Shown here: positions 42,679-52,396 of the stretch, piece by piece | Layout: the number at the start of each line of letters is the position of its first letter | Position numbering within the stretch: position 1 is the first letter of the stretch | Assembly (NCBI GenBank): GCA_040222875.1 | Contig: JAVKCG010000004.1 | Coordinates: 620,001-684,000 of the forward strand | Direction: 5' to 3' | Source: JAJCYL01 sp040222875 | GTDB taxonomy: Bacteria > Bacteroidota > Bacteroidia > Cytophagales > Cyclobacteriaceae | DNA length: 64,000 bases | Translations under genes and position numbers: made by a program | Notes under the pieces: generated by a model | Databases searched by the model: none | What the model was told of the DNA's origin: nothing | The model's input: only the letters and a program-made list of their open reading frames with translations

Positions 42679-43716
42679 TTAGTGGTGTTCTTGCACTGCC
42701 TGACCAAAATACATGGCAGACAAAAGCGTAAAAATGTAGGCTTGCAGAATTGCTACAAACAATTCCAACAACATCATGACAGATGCAAACACCGAGGCAA
42801 CTGCGCCAATTAATAAACTCTGTGTAATAAATGTCAAACTCAGTATACTGAGAATGATTATATGCCCTGCAGTAATGTTCGCAAAAAGTCGAATCATCAA
42901 TGAAAAGGGCTTAGTAAATATTCCAATCAATTCAATGGGTATCAAAATCGCATATAGCGGAATTTTTGCTGACCAGTGCATTGAGTCTCCTAACGGATTC
43001 AAAATATGCATCCAATAGGTTCTGTTTCCAGAGAAAGTAGTAATGATCAAACTAAACAAAGCCAATAGCATTGTGATGGCAATGTTTCCAGTCATGTTTG
43101 CTGCTGCTGGCAATAACCCAAGTAGATTACCAAACCATATGAAAAAGAATAAGGTCAGTAGGTAAGGAAGATACCTTTCGTATTTAGGACCTATGTTAGG
43201 TTTGGCGATTTCATCTCGTATATAAACAATTAACGGCTCAAAGAATGACTGGATTCCTCTTGGTGCTTTGCCAGCATTCTTCTTGTAGCTTCTGGCAACG
43301 GCAAAGAATACCAATAATACCAACACTGCGTTCATGAATAAGAACAAGACATTTTTTGTGATGGAAAAGTCCATAACGTGATCACCATCTACAGTGCTGA
43401 TATGTTCATGATCCATCACGTAGCCATTAAACTCTACCAGTTCATGATTTTCATTATAAAAATTGGCTGAAGAGAAAATCTCAAGCCCTTGATTTTCGGA
43501 ATAAATGATAACTGGAAGATAAATTGTGAGTCCATGATATATCTCCCACGAATGAGCATCCTTAATATGGTGGTTGATCATGGCGCCTGGATCGAAAGTG
43601 CCTTCATCTGGGCCATCAGCAGCCATTCCAAGATGAGCGGCTGAAAACAAACAAATTATTAGTAAAATACTGATTTTCAATGTCTTAAGGCCTTCAAATT
43701 TGATTCGATAGTTCAT
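42679..43716 (-). CDS. atpB: ATP synthase a subunit with an N-terminal signal and periplasmic extension
   Basis: A 345-residue protein. The C-terminal ~230 residues are the standard a subunit with the essential arginine in SLMIRLFANITAGH and the end region AYIFTLLSAMYFGQAVQEHH. About 120 residues precede it: a signal-like segment (ISILLIICLFSAAHLGMA) and a His/Asp-rich periplasmic-looking part (HHIKDAHSWEIYHG, DHEHISTVDGDHV). Extended AtpB forms of this type occur in Bacteroidota. It channels protons against the c ring. Confidence 0.93.
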   Translation of the reverse strand: MNYRIKFEGLKTLKISILLIICLFSAAHLGMAADGPDEGTFDPGAMINHHIKDAHSWEIYHGLTIYLPVIIYSENQGLEIFSSANFYNENHELVEFNGYVMDHEHISTVDGDHVMDFSITKNVLFLFMNAVLVLLVFFAVARSYKKNAGKAPRGIQSFFEPLIVYIRDEIAKPNIGPKYERYLPYLLTLFFFIWFGNLLGLLPAAANMTGNIAITMLLALFSLIITTFSGNRTYWMHILNPLGDSMHWSAKIPLYAILIPIELIGIFTKPFSLMIRLFANITAGHIIILSILSLTFITQSLLIGAVASVFASVMMLLELFVAILQAYIFTLLSAMYFGQAVQEHH

Positions 43717-43727
43717 GGACTAAATTC

Positions 43728-44093
43728 TCATCTTGAATTTTGCCGCAAGTTACCTAAGACCACACTCAATTCAAACACAAAGTAAATCAAATAGACTGCT
43801 AAAAATTGAATTGACAGAGGAGCTAACCGCGGCACATTGAAAAAGTAGAAAACAAGCAGTAGGCCCAACCCCGTTATCATTCTAAATCCGATAGAGGCGA
43901 TAAAGATCATAGCAGACTGTGACGGGTTTTTAATAGCAATGTTGATTAACCATCCCACGGGTAGTGACTGACCTAAAAAGAAAAATATCAAAAGTGGAAA
44001 AAGTGAATGTAAACTCAATTGCCGCTCAAGTAAAAAGCTTGCGCCCAGCAATGCCAAAGATATAGCCAATGTAAAAATGAGGTACCTCCTCAC
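43728..44093 (-). CDS. AtpI-like four-helix membrane protein
   Basis: A 121-residue protein with four hydrophobic segments and a GTG start that overlaps the atpZ stop by 4 nt. Sequence features are sparse (FRMITGLGLLLVFYFF, YLIYFVFELSVVLGNLRQ), but position and topology match the AtpI-type accessory proteins encoded before atpB. Those help assemble or stabilise the c ring and may aid Mg uptake. Family match is by context more than by motif. Confidence 0.7.
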   Translation of the reverse strand: MRRYLIFTLAISLALLGASFLLERQLSLHSLFPLLIFFFLGQSLPVGWLINIAIKNPSQSAMIFIASIGFRMITGLGLLLVFYFFNVPRLAPLSIQFLAVYLIYFVFELSVVLGNLRQNSR

Positions 44094-44338
44094 TTGTTGC
44101 GATTCAATTTTGCCAATAGATAGTAAATCGTAGCAACCGTAGCCAATACTACTCCGGCAATTAGAAAAGTAGGGGATATAGAAGGGAATTTATCGTCCAA
44201 AGCAATGCCACCCCAAATAAACAGCAAATTGATAGCTGCTACTTCAAAGGCAATACCGACAAAGCTAATGTATCCGGATTGTGGCGATTGGTCAGGATTG
44301 TGCTTTGAGGATGAGAGGTTCTTGTTCGATTTTCTCAC
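44090..44338 (-). CDS. atpZ: AtpZ/AtpI-family accessory protein
   Basis: An 82-residue protein with a polar N-terminus and two membrane helices (FEVAAINLLFIWGGIALDDKF and FLIAGVVLATVATIYYLLAKL). The GG...DDKF turn is typical of the AtpZ family at the head of atp operons. The GTG start at 44338 makes it overlap the bactofilin gene by 47 nt. No later start codon keeps the first helix, so a long overlap is likely real. Confidence 0.82.
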   Translation of the reverse strand: MRKSNKNLSSSKHNPDQSPQSGYISFVGIAFEVAAINLLFIWGGIALDDKFPSISPTFLIAGVVLATVATIYYLLAKLNRNK

Positions 44339-44717
44339 CTATTTTGATTTCTTTCATTGTTACGCCCATTTTACACCCTCCATTAAAGACTGCTCCTGAC
44401 TCAACAACCAGTTTGTTAGTAGAAATATCCCCATTAATGACCGCGGTCGATTTTAAGCAGAGGATTTCAGAAACTTCAATATTTCCGCTAACTGTGCCTT
44501 CAACATCAGCGTTTTGAGCCATTACGTTGCCATCAATTTCTGATGAATGCCCAACGATCAGTTTTGATTTGGTTTTGAGGTTGCCAATCATTTTGCCCTC
44601 AATACGGATATTCCCAAAAGTTTCAAGGTCACCATTGAGCGTAGTACCCTTACCAATAATATTTCTTGCGCTGCTCAGCTCTTCGTCTTTCTTGTTGTCG
44701 TTGCTACTAAATTTCAT
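44292..44717 (-). CDS. Bactofilin (polymer-forming cytoskeletal protein)
   Basis: A 141-residue protein. The central part is a short-repeat beta-helix with the ladder LNGDLETFGNIRIEGKMIGN, SEIDGNVMAQ and VEGTVSGNIEV, typical of bactofilins. A disordered N-terminus (SSNDNKKDEELSSARN) and short tail flank it. It follows the M23 peptidase gene by 39 nt. Bactofilin and M23 pairs shape the cell wall in several bacteria, so a joint role in localised peptidoglycan trimming is plausible. It also leads into the atp operon. Confidence 0.92.
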   Translation of the reverse strand: MKFSSNDNKKDEELSSARNIIGKGTTLNGDLETFGNIRIEGKMIGNLKTKSKLIVGHSSEIDGNVMAQNADVEGTVSGNIEVSEILCLKSTAVINGDISTNKLVVESGAVFNGGCKMGVTMKEIKIGEKIEQEPLILKAQS

Positions 44718-44756
44718 TGTCTGGCTTGGTTTAAAACCGAAAAGTTATAATCAATA

Positions 44757-45614
44757 TTAGAAAGTCACAAATTCTTCAGGATTAACGGCGTTTCCATTAT
44801 ACCATAATTCAAAATGTAAATGAGGCCCTGACGTCAGCTCACCCGTATTACCAATTATGGCAATCACCTCCCCAGCACTTACAAATGCCCCTACATCTTT
44901 TAGCAGGTCAGAATTGTGTTTATACACCGAAATGAGATTATTACTGTGCAAAATAGCCATCACATAACCTGCATCCTGGGTCCATGAGGCCATCAATACG
45001 GTGCCATCTGCAACACTTTTTACTGGTTCATTTCTTTTCGCCACTACATCAACACCAAAGTGATCCCCTTTAGGATTGTACTTATCAGAAACGATTCCTT
45101 CGATAGGAGAAAACAAGAATACCTCCTGCAAATCACTGTCTGTTGTGCCAATCGATAACAAATCCAGGCCAGAAGTTTCAAATTCCCTTCGGAACATTGA
45201 GTCCACAGGTGCAAGTTCTTCCTGATCAGTTGTGGCTTGTTGATTATTACTAACCGAAACCAATCGTTCATTAAAGTCTTCACTCACCGTATCTTCCCCG
45301 GCAACTATTTTCTGAAAACTTGCAATAAACATTTCTTTTTTATCAACTTCATCTACCAGTGAATCAACTGCTAAAGATAATTTGAGGACTTCCTGATTCA
45401 TCGTCATTTGGGCATGACGGGGGTCTAACCATTGCTTCAGCACAGTAGTGGCCATCAGCATTGATAACCCAAAAAACACAATAAAAAGTAACAGTGCAAT
45501 GGTCAAAATTCTGGCATAATTAAAAGTGACGGTGGTTTTCTCTGCAAAATTCTCTTCATTCCTGATGATCATCAGGTATTTTGTGGTGAGCCAGGATGAA
45601 AAGGTTTTACGCAC
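44757..45614 (-). CDS. M23-family LytM-type metallopeptidase, membrane anchored
   Basis: I start at the GTG at 45614 (RKTFSSWLTTKYLMIIRNEENFAEKTT). A TTG at 45647 is possible but lies upstream of a promoter-like box. One membrane helix (RILTIALLLFIVFFGLSMLMA) is followed by a coiled segment and a C-terminal M23 domain. Zinc ligands appear as GDHFGVDVV (His, Asp) and HLHFELW (HxH). It cleaves or regulates cleavage of peptidoglycan cross-bridges. It is paired with bactofilin and divergent from porW. Confidence 0.9.
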   Translation of the reverse strand: MRKTFSSWLTTKYLMIIRNEENFAEKTTVTFNYARILTIALLLFIVFFGLSMLMATTVLKQWLDPRHAQMTMNQEVLKLSLAVDSLVDEVDKKEMFIASFQKIVAGEDTVSEDFNERLVSVSNNQQATTDQEELAPVDSMFRREFETSGLDLLSIGTTDSDLQEVFLFSPIEGIVSDKYNPKGDHFGVDVVAKRNEPVKSVADGTVLMASWTQDAGYVMAILHSNNLISVYKHNSDLLKDVGAFVSAGEVIAIIGNTGELTSGPHLHFELWYNGNAVNPEEFVTF

Positions 45615-45634
45615 TAGTTCTGCTTTTGAGCGCA

Positions 45635-45642
45635 CAAAAATA
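45635..45642 (-). promoter_or_regulatory. Possible -7 box for the M23-bactofilin-atp run
   Basis: On the minus strand this is TATTTTTG, an exact TAnnTTTG, about 20 nt upstream of the GTG at 45614. No clear -33 box is found. If it is used, the TTG at 45647 cannot be the start. Confidence 0.3.
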
Positions 45643-45721
45643 GACAATTTAAAGGCTCACTAAAATTGGTTGTATGAGTTTGGCTAACTTTACCGTTATA
45701 CTCTTTTGAATAGGATTCGCA

Positions 45722-48304
45722 GTGTTTAGAGCGCCAGCATTTTTACTTTTTGCCGCAAGCATACTTTACTCCATTGTTTTTCAATCATGCTCCCCTGAGA
45801 GCAATGGGGTAGTGAGCGAGGTCTATCATAATACCACAGCTCATTATAACGCTTATTTCTATGCAAGAGAGAGAATGCGTGAGATCGAGTCAAGTATTGC
45901 CAATTCGGTAGATGTGAACTATGACCGCATTCTTGATCTCTATCCCCAATTTGATTCAACTGCCTCCAATGGCGTACAAAATCAAATTGATGACGTCATA
46001 AAAAAGGCCTCAATTGCCATCCAAAGGCATCCGGGAAGTGATTGGGTTGAGGAGAGCTATGTGTTGGTAGGAAAAGCGAGATTTTATGATTTGGATTACG
46101 TCAACGCAATTGAAACTTTCAAATATGTAAATAAAACAAGTGAAAAAGATGATGATTCCAGGCATGAAAGCCTGATTCAATTAATGAAAACCTTTACCGA
46201 TGCTGGTGAATTAAGAAATGCTGAAGCAGTGTCGGATTTTCTCAAAAAAGAGAAGCCCAATAAAGAAAATGCAAAGGGCATGTATGTTACCAGGGCTTAT
46301 TTACATCAAAAGCGGGAGGACTATAATAAAATGGTGCAGAATTTGACTTTGGCAGCACCTCTAATGTCTGATCATGACGAAAGAGCCAGGACATATTTTA
46401 TTATTGGCCAGGTTTATCAGCAGTTGGGATTTAATGCGCAGGCTTATGCTAATTATCGTAATTGTTTAAAAAGTAATCCAAATTTTGACCTTGAATTTTA
46501 CTCCAAGCTCAACATGGCCCAGGTTACTGAGCTTACAAATCCAGGCGACTTAAAACAGGTTAGAAAATATTTTAAAAAGCTATTAAGGGATAAAAAGAAT
46601 GCAGAGTTCCGTGATAAGATCTACTACGAAATTGCCAACTTTGAATTGAAACAAGAGAATATTGAAGATGCTATTGAGAACTACAATAACTCTATCAGAA
46701 TAAGTACCTCCAACCAGAGACAAAAAGGGTATTCGTATCTGAGGTTGGGCGAGATTTACTACAATCATCTTAAAAATTATAAACTCGCAAAAGCTTATTA
46801 TGATAGCGTGGTAAGTGTACTTCCAAAGGAAGAACCCTCATATACCGAAATTGCTAAGAGACAGGAGATATTAGCAGATTTTGTCGAACAGCTAAACACA
46901 ATTCACGATCAAGACAGCCTCTTAAACCTCGCCAAAATGGATACCTCGGCACTAAGTGTTTATTTGGACGAATACATCGCTCAAAAGCAAGCAGAGCTGG
47001 AGGAAAATGAGAAGAAAAGAAAAGCGAAGGAAAGTTCGCGGAGGCGATCAACAAGTTTCGACAATCAGGTAACCCAGATTAGCACCACTCTTGAAGGCAG
47101 CACCTGGTATTTCTATAATTCATCGGCAGTGAGCCGTGGCAATTCCGAATTTAAAAGACAATGGGGCAACAGGCCTCTTGAGGACAATTGGCGGAGGTCA
47201 AATAAAGAACAAACGATTAAGGATGATGAGCAGCAAGACCAATCCGGAGCGGTTGCAACTCAGAAGGCCCCTGGTGAAGAAACTGCAACATCTGAAGCAG
47301 GCCTTGACAAATCTGCCATGATGGCCTCTGTTCCTTATACTCCAGAAGATCAGGCCGCTGCTTACAAAAAAATAGAGGAAGCTCATTATAGGCTGGGCAA
47401 TATTTATGATTTTGATTTAGAAGAGAAAGAAAATGCCATTGAAACATTTGAAACAATGCTTTCAAGGTTTCCTGAATCAGAGTACAAGCCTGAAGTCATG
47501 TATCAACTCTATCTTTTATATAAGGAGCAAGGAAACACCAATCGTCAGGAATATTACAAGAACACACTCATTAACGAATTCCCAAATACTCTTTATGCCA
47601 AGCTTATCATCAATCCAAATTTTAGAGAGGAGAGCCTTCTAGCAACGGCCCAACTACAGCAAATCTATAAAGACGCCTATGCCCTACAGGATTCAGGTCA
47701 ATTTGCAAGAGCTCAGAAATTACTCCGTGATGCATTACAAGATTATCCTGAAAACGATTTTAGCGATAATCTTAAATTGCTTGATATCATCATTACGGGG
47801 CATACTGATGATATCTATAAATATCAATATGAACTAAACAGCTTTATTTCAACTTATACCGAAAGTGAGTTGTTGCCATACGCCGAGAATCTAGTTCAAA
47901 AGGCAGAACAACATCAAATCAATCTATTTAATAGCTCCAGGGCGAAGTTTATAAAATATTTTGCTCAGGTACATTACTTTGTTTTGGCATACAATGCTGA
48001 TAAAGATTTGGCTGAAGACTTACCTGTGAAAGTGCAGCGTTTCTACAAAACTGAATTCCCCAACAAGAAATTCTCACCGGCCAACCTCATTCTTGATGGA
48101 TCTACATCACTGGTGATGGTTAACGAATTTGGTACTAAAGCGGTAGCAAAAACTTTTTATGACGCTTTTATGAACAGCGGCACTCTTGACGAGTATGTAG
48201 CACAGAAATTTTCACCCTTTATAATTACTAAAGACAACTTCAAGATTTTTTATGAAACCAAAGAGCTTGAGGGCTATCTTAAGTTCTTTAAGGAAAACTA
48301 TTAG
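45722..48304 (+). CDS. T9SS/gliding TPR lipoprotein, PorW/SprE family
   Basis: An 860-residue protein with GTG start and lipoprotein leader (FQSC, lipid Cys23). Next come VVSEVYHNTTAHYNAYFYARERM, the hallmark start of PorW/SprE proteins, and many TPR-like helical repeats (DYVNAIETFKYVNK, GFNAQAYANYRNCLK, NIEDAIENYNNSIR, KENAIETFETMLSRFPES). The length matches SprE of Flavobacterium johnsoniae. SprE/PorW is needed for T9SS secretion and gliding and links periplasmic and outer-membrane parts. It diverges from the M23-bactofilin-atp run and is followed after 6 nt by a class A PBP gene. Confidence 0.85.
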   Translation: MFRAPAFLLFAASILYSIVFQSCSPESNGVVSEVYHNTTAHYNAYFYARERMREIESSIANSVDVNYDRILDLYPQFDSTASNGVQNQIDDVIKKASIAIQRHPGSDWVEESYVLVGKARFYDLDYVNAIETFKYVNKTSEKDDDSRHESLIQLMKTFTDAGELRNAEAVSDFLKKEKPNKENAKGMYVTRAYLHQKREDYNKMVQNLTLAAPLMSDHDERARTYFIIGQVYQQLGFNAQAYANYRNCLKSNPNFDLEFYSKLNMAQVTELTNPGDLKQVRKYFKKLLRDKKNAEFRDKIYYEIANFELKQENIEDAIENYNNSIRISTSNQRQKGYSYLRLGEIYYNHLKNYKLAKAYYDSVVSVLPKEEPSYTEIAKRQEILADFVEQLNTIHDQDSLLNLAKMDTSALSVYLDEYIAQKQAELEENEKKRKAKESSRRRSTSFDNQVTQISTTLEGSTWYFYNSSAVSRGNSEFKRQWGNRPLEDNWRRSNKEQTIKDDEQQDQSGAVATQKAPGEETATSEAGLDKSAMMASVPYTPEDQAAAYKKIEEAHYRLGNIYDFDLEEKENAIETFETMLSRFPESEYKPEVMYQLYLLYKEQGNTNRQEYYKNTLINEFPNTLYAKLIINPNFREESLLATAQLQQIYKDAYALQDSGQFARAQKLLRDALQDYPENDFSDNLKLLDIIITGHTDDIYKYQYELNSFISTYTESELLPYAENLVQKAEQHQINLFNSSRAKFIKYFAQVHYFVLAYNADKDLAEDLPVKVQRFYKTEFPNKKFSPANLILDGSTSLVMVNEFGTKAVAKTFYDAFMNSGTLDEYVAQKFSPFIITKDNFKIFYETKELEGYLKFFKENY

Positions 48305-48310
48305 GAGAAC

Positions 48311-50581
48311 ATGAACCGAAAAAGACTTAGGCTGATATGGATTTTGTTCATACTCATCGTTTTGTTCATTCCTGCGTTCATTTACTCCATTAAAATAAAT
48401 GCGTTTGGGCTCTATGGACCGCTTCCCGGGCTTAAGCGCCTGGAAAACCCTGACCCGGATTTGTCATCAGAATTATACTCGGCTGATGGTGTCATTCTCG
48501 GTAAATACTTCAGGCACAATCGCACCCCGGTTGATTTTGAAGAGCTGTCGCCTGAACTTGTCAATACTCTTCTTGTTACTGAAGATATCAGGTTTTATGA
48601 TCACTCCGGAATTGATCTTCGGGGGTTGGGCCGCGTTTTAATTTATTCCATCATTTTGCAAAGGGATGCCGGTGGAGGTAGTACACTTTCTCAGCAATTG
48701 GCTAAAATCCTGTTCAAAACCAGATCAGAACTTAATGACGGCCTTTTAAATAATGTGCCTCTGCTAAACTTAGTTGTGATAAAACTAAAAGAATGGATTG
48801 TGGCGGTGCAACTGGAAGTTTCCTATACCAAAGAGGAAATCCTTGCTATGTATTTGAACATCGCAGAATTTGGCAGCAATACTTACGGCATTCAATCTGC
48901 TGCTGCTACATTCTTTAATAAGCTCCCTTCAGAATTAACCTATTCAGAATCAGCGCTGTTGGTGGGAATGGTAAATGCACCTACCAGATACAGCCCAATT
49001 TTGAACCCGGAAAATGCCCTGAATAAACGGACTGAGGTACTTTACAATCTGCATAAATATGAGCATATTGACCGACTGGCTTATGATTCATTGAAAACTC
49101 AACCCTTGGGATTGCAGTATAAAGTTCAAAATCAAAATCTAGGCCCCGCGACATACTTTAGAACCATAGTTAGAAACTATTTGGTAAACTGGGCCAAAGA
49201 GAATGGCTACGACCTTTTTGATGACGGACTAAAAATCTATACGACCATTGACAGCCGTATGCAAGAGTATGCGGAGAAGGCACTTTACAGCCATATGGCC
49301 AAGTTACAGGCCACGTTTGATGAACATTGGGAAGGTGAGGTACCATGGCGGGATGAGGATGGGTTTGAAATCGAGAATTTTCTTGAAAACTCCATCAAAC
49401 GCACCGAGTATTATCGGCTGCTCAGGAACAAATATGGAGTTGATCATGATTCAATTGAAATCAAGCTAAATGAGAAAAAACCAATGCGCATTTTCTCATA
49501 TGAAGGTGAGATTGACACCGTTTTTAGTGCTTATGACTCCCTGGCATATTACAAACAGTTTCTTCAAGCAGGGTTTATGTCCATGGATCCTCATACTGGT
49601 CATATTAAAGCCTGGGTGGGTGGTATCGATCATAAATACTTCAAATTTGATCATGTGAAGCAAGGAAGAAGGCAACCAGGATCAACGATAAAGCCGATAG
49701 TTTACTCAGCTGCAATTGCAGATGGATTTTCACCTTGCTTTCCGGTGTTAGATGCCCCAATCACTTTCGAGGTATCCGGAGATCCGCCAACCTGGACCCC
49801 AGATAATGCTGAAGGCAAATGGAGTGGAGAAACAATGACCATTAGGAAGGCCATGGCTAATTCTGTTAATTCAATAACTGCATGGATTATTAAAAAATTA
49901 ACCCCTCAAAGAGTGGTTGAGCAGGCGAGAAGTCTCGGTATAGTAAGTCCGTTAGCGGCTGTCCCAGCACTGTGCCTGGGTGCTGGTGGGGACATCTCAT
50001 TGTATGAGATGGTTGGAGCATATTCCACGTTTGTAAATTCTGGCACCTGGACTGAGCCCATATATATCACCAGAATTGAGGACAAGAATGGCGCTATAAT
50101 TGAAGAATTTGTCCCTCAAACCCGTGAAGCACTCAGCGAAGAAACAGCGTACCTCATGGTGCACATGTTAAAAGGGGCTACAGAGGAAGAAGGTGGAACC
50201 GCCAGGGGCCTTAATTGGGATCTGAGAAATGAGAATGAAATTGGCGGTAAAACCGGCACTACCCAAAATGCATCAGATGGTTGGTTCATGGGTATCACCA
50301 AAGATTTGGTAAGTGGTGCCTGGGTCGGGGGAGATGACCGCAGCATCCACTTTAAATCATGGACGATGGGGCAAGGTGCCAGAACTGCTATGCCTATTTG
50401 GCAAAACTACATGATTGACGTTTATAAAGATCCGCTACTGGATTACGAAAAAGGCCCTTTCCCAAAACCCCCTAACAGACTCTCAATTGAAATTGATTGC
50501 GAAATTTATGGTTCAGTTTTAAATGAACCGGACTCACTAATGAATACGATTGATGAGATTAATGAGGACGACATCTTTTAA
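48311..50581 (+). CDS. Class A penicillin-binding protein (PBP1a-like)
   Basis: A 756-residue bifunctional peptidoglycan synthase. It has one N-terminal membrane anchor (LIWILFILIVLFIPAFIYSI). The GT51 glycosyltransferase domain has its catalytic Glu in TEDIRFYDHSG and the GGGSTLSQQLAK segment. The transpeptidase domain has Ser458 and Lys461 in GSTIKP, an SVN box and GGKTGTT. It starts 6 nt after the PorW/SprE stop, so T9SS and wall synthesis proteins share a transcript. uvrC follows after 12 nt. Confidence 0.95.
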   Translation: MNRKRLRLIWILFILIVLFIPAFIYSIKINAFGLYGPLPGLKRLENPDPDLSSELYSADGVILGKYFRHNRTPVDFEELSPELVNTLLVTEDIRFYDHSGIDLRGLGRVLIYSIILQRDAGGGSTLSQQLAKILFKTRSELNDGLLNNVPLLNLVVIKLKEWIVAVQLEVSYTKEEILAMYLNIAEFGSNTYGIQSAAATFFNKLPSELTYSESALLVGMVNAPTRYSPILNPENALNKRTEVLYNLHKYEHIDRLAYDSLKTQPLGLQYKVQNQNLGPATYFRTIVRNYLVNWAKENGYDLFDDGLKIYTTIDSRMQEYAEKALYSHMAKLQATFDEHWEGEVPWRDEDGFEIENFLENSIKRTEYYRLLRNKYGVDHDSIEIKLNEKKPMRIFSYEGEIDTVFSAYDSLAYYKQFLQAGFMSMDPHTGHIKAWVGGIDHKYFKFDHVKQGRRQPGSTIKPIVYSAAIADGFSPCFPVLDAPITFEVSGDPPTWTPDNAEGKWSGETMTIRKAMANSVNSITAWIIKKLTPQRVVEQARSLGIVSPLAAVPALCLGAGGDISLYEMVGAYSTFVNSGTWTEPIYITRIEDKNGAIIEEFVPQTREALSEETAYLMVHMLKGATEEEGGTARGLNWDLRNENEIGGKTGTTQNASDGWFMGITKDLVSGAWVGGDDRSIHFKSWTMGQGARTAMPIWQNYMIDVYKDPLLDYEKGPFPKPPNRLSIEIDCEIYGSVLNEPDSLMNTIDEINEDDIF

Positions 50582-50593
50582 GGTGATACGTCG

Positions 50594-52396
50594 ATGAATA
50601 CCCTGCTTCAACCAGATGAACTGCTAAAACTACCGCATTCTCCGGGGGTTTATAAATTCTATAACAAGGAGAACAAAATCATTTATGTAGGAAAGGCCAA
50701 AAACCTTAAAAAGAGGGTATCAAGTTATTTTACGAAATCTCATATCATTGACCGCAAAACCTTGCGTATGGTAAGGGAAGTTAAGGGGATAGAGGTAACA
50801 CTAGTTGATTCTGAATTTGATGCCTTATTGCTGGAAAACAACCTGATTAAGGAGCAACAACCCAAGTATAATATTAACCTGAAAGATGACAAGTCATTTC
50901 CATTTATCTGTATCACAAATGAGCGGTTTCCCAGAATAATATCAACCAGGCGTTATAAGAAAATTAATGGTGAATATTTCGGGCCTTATACAAATGTCAA
51001 GGCCATGAAAAGTGTCCTGGACTTAATACATAAGCTATATACAATAAGGACATGTAAACTCAATCTGTCAGAGGAAAATATTGATAAAAAGAAGTTTAAG
51101 GTTTGCCTGGAATATCACATCGGCAATTGTTTAGGGCCCTGCGAAAATCTACAGGATCATAGCAGTTATCTCGAAGAGATTGAACATTCCAAGGAAATCC
51201 TGAAAGGAAATCTTGGAATAGTAAAGAGTCATTTTAAATCGAAGATGGCCCAAGCTGCTGATAACCTGCAATTTGAGATGGCGCAGCGCTATAAGTTGAA
51301 ATTTGAGAAACTCGAGAAATTCCAGGCCAGGTCAGTCGTGGTTAATCAAAAGCTAACAGACATCGACATTTTCACAATAGTTTCAGATGAGAAGTTAGCA
51401 ACGATAAACTTCATGCGGATTGTAAATGGGGCCATTAAAGTAACTGACACTGTTCAGGTCAAGAAAAAGTTGGATGAATCGAATGAGGAAATTCTTCAGC
51501 TTATTATCGAAAATACCCGCTGGAAGTATGGCGATTTGAACAATACAATCTTATCAAATATTAATTGCAATCTATGGGAAGGGATGGATGTGACGATTCC
51601 CATACGTGGTGATAAAAAGAAACTCGTTGAACTTTCAATCAAAAATGCACTTTACTATAAGAAAGAGCAGACTACAAAAAAACAACCTCAAACTTCAGAA
51701 AACAGAGTTCTTCAGACACTCAAGAATGATCTGAGACTTAAGACGCTACCAATACACATTGAATGTTTCGATAACTCTAATATTCAAGGTTCTAACCCGG
51801 TTGCATCTATGGTCTGTTTTAAGAATGCAAAACCCTCCAAAAAGGATTATCGACATTTTAATATTAAATCAGTTTCAGGCCCTGATGATTTCAAATCAAT
51901 GAAGGAAATCGTCTTCAGGAGATATAACAGGTTGATAATTGAAGGATCCGATCTACCTCAACTAGTCGTGATTGATGGAGGGAAAGGTCAATTAAATGCA
52001 GCCAGGGAAGCGCTTAAAGAGCTAAATATTTATGGAAAGATTCCTATTATAGGTGTTGCTAAAAAACTGGAAGAAATTTATTTCCCAGAGGATCTTTTTC
52101 CTATTCACTTAAGCAAAAAATCGGAGTCCCTTAAATTGATACAAAGATTAAGGGATGAAGCACACAGGTTTGCAATCACATTTCATCGGACTAAAAGGAG
52201 TAATGCAGCTATTCATTCGGCATTAGAAGAAATTGATGGCATTGGGAAATCAACGATTGAAAAACTGCTCTCAGAATTTAAGAGTGTAAAGAATATAAGC
52301 TCCCTAGATTTAGCGACACTTACTAACTCAATTGGCAAGAACAGGGCTCAGTTGGTTCATAAATATTTTAGAAATAAAAAAAGCACTTCAAGTTGA
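50594..52396 (+). CDS. uvrC: Excinuclease ABC subunit C
   Basis: A 600-residue nuclease that makes both incisions in nucleotide excision repair. The N-terminal GIY-YIG domain reads SPGVYKFYNKENKIIYVGKAKNLKKR. A UVR region (AADNLQFEMAQRYKLKFEKLEK), the RNase H-like domain (HIECFDNSNIQGSNPVASMV and VVIDGGKGQLNAA) and a C-terminal helix-hairpin-helix (IDGIGKSTIEKLLSEFKSV) follow. Its stop codon lies inside the terminator hairpin. Confidence 0.97.
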   Translation: MNTLLQPDELLKLPHSPGVYKFYNKENKIIYVGKAKNLKKRVSSYFTKSHIIDRKTLRMVREVKGIEVTLVDSEFDALLLENNLIKEQQPKYNINLKDDKSFPFICITNERFPRIISTRRYKKINGEYFGPYTNVKAMKSVLDLIHKLYTIRTCKLNLSEENIDKKKFKVCLEYHIGNCLGPCENLQDHSSYLEEIEHSKEILKGNLGIVKSHFKSKMAQAADNLQFEMAQRYKLKFEKLEKFQARSVVVNQKLTDIDIFTIVSDEKLATINFMRIVNGAIKVTDTVQVKKKLDESNEEILQLIIENTRWKYGDLNNTILSNINCNLWEGMDVTIPIRGDKKKLVELSIKNALYYKKEQTTKKQPQTSENRVLQTLKNDLRLKTLPIHIECFDNSNIQGSNPVASMVCFKNAKPSKKDYRHFNIKSVSGPDDFKSMKEIVFRRYNRLIIEGSDLPQLVVIDGGKGQLNAAREALKELNIYGKIPIIGVAKKLEEIYFPEDLFPIHLSKKSESLKLIQRLRDEAHRFAITFHRTKRSNAAIHSALEEIDGIGKSTIEKLLSEFKSVKNISSLDLATLTNSIGKNRAQLVHKYFRNKKSTSS

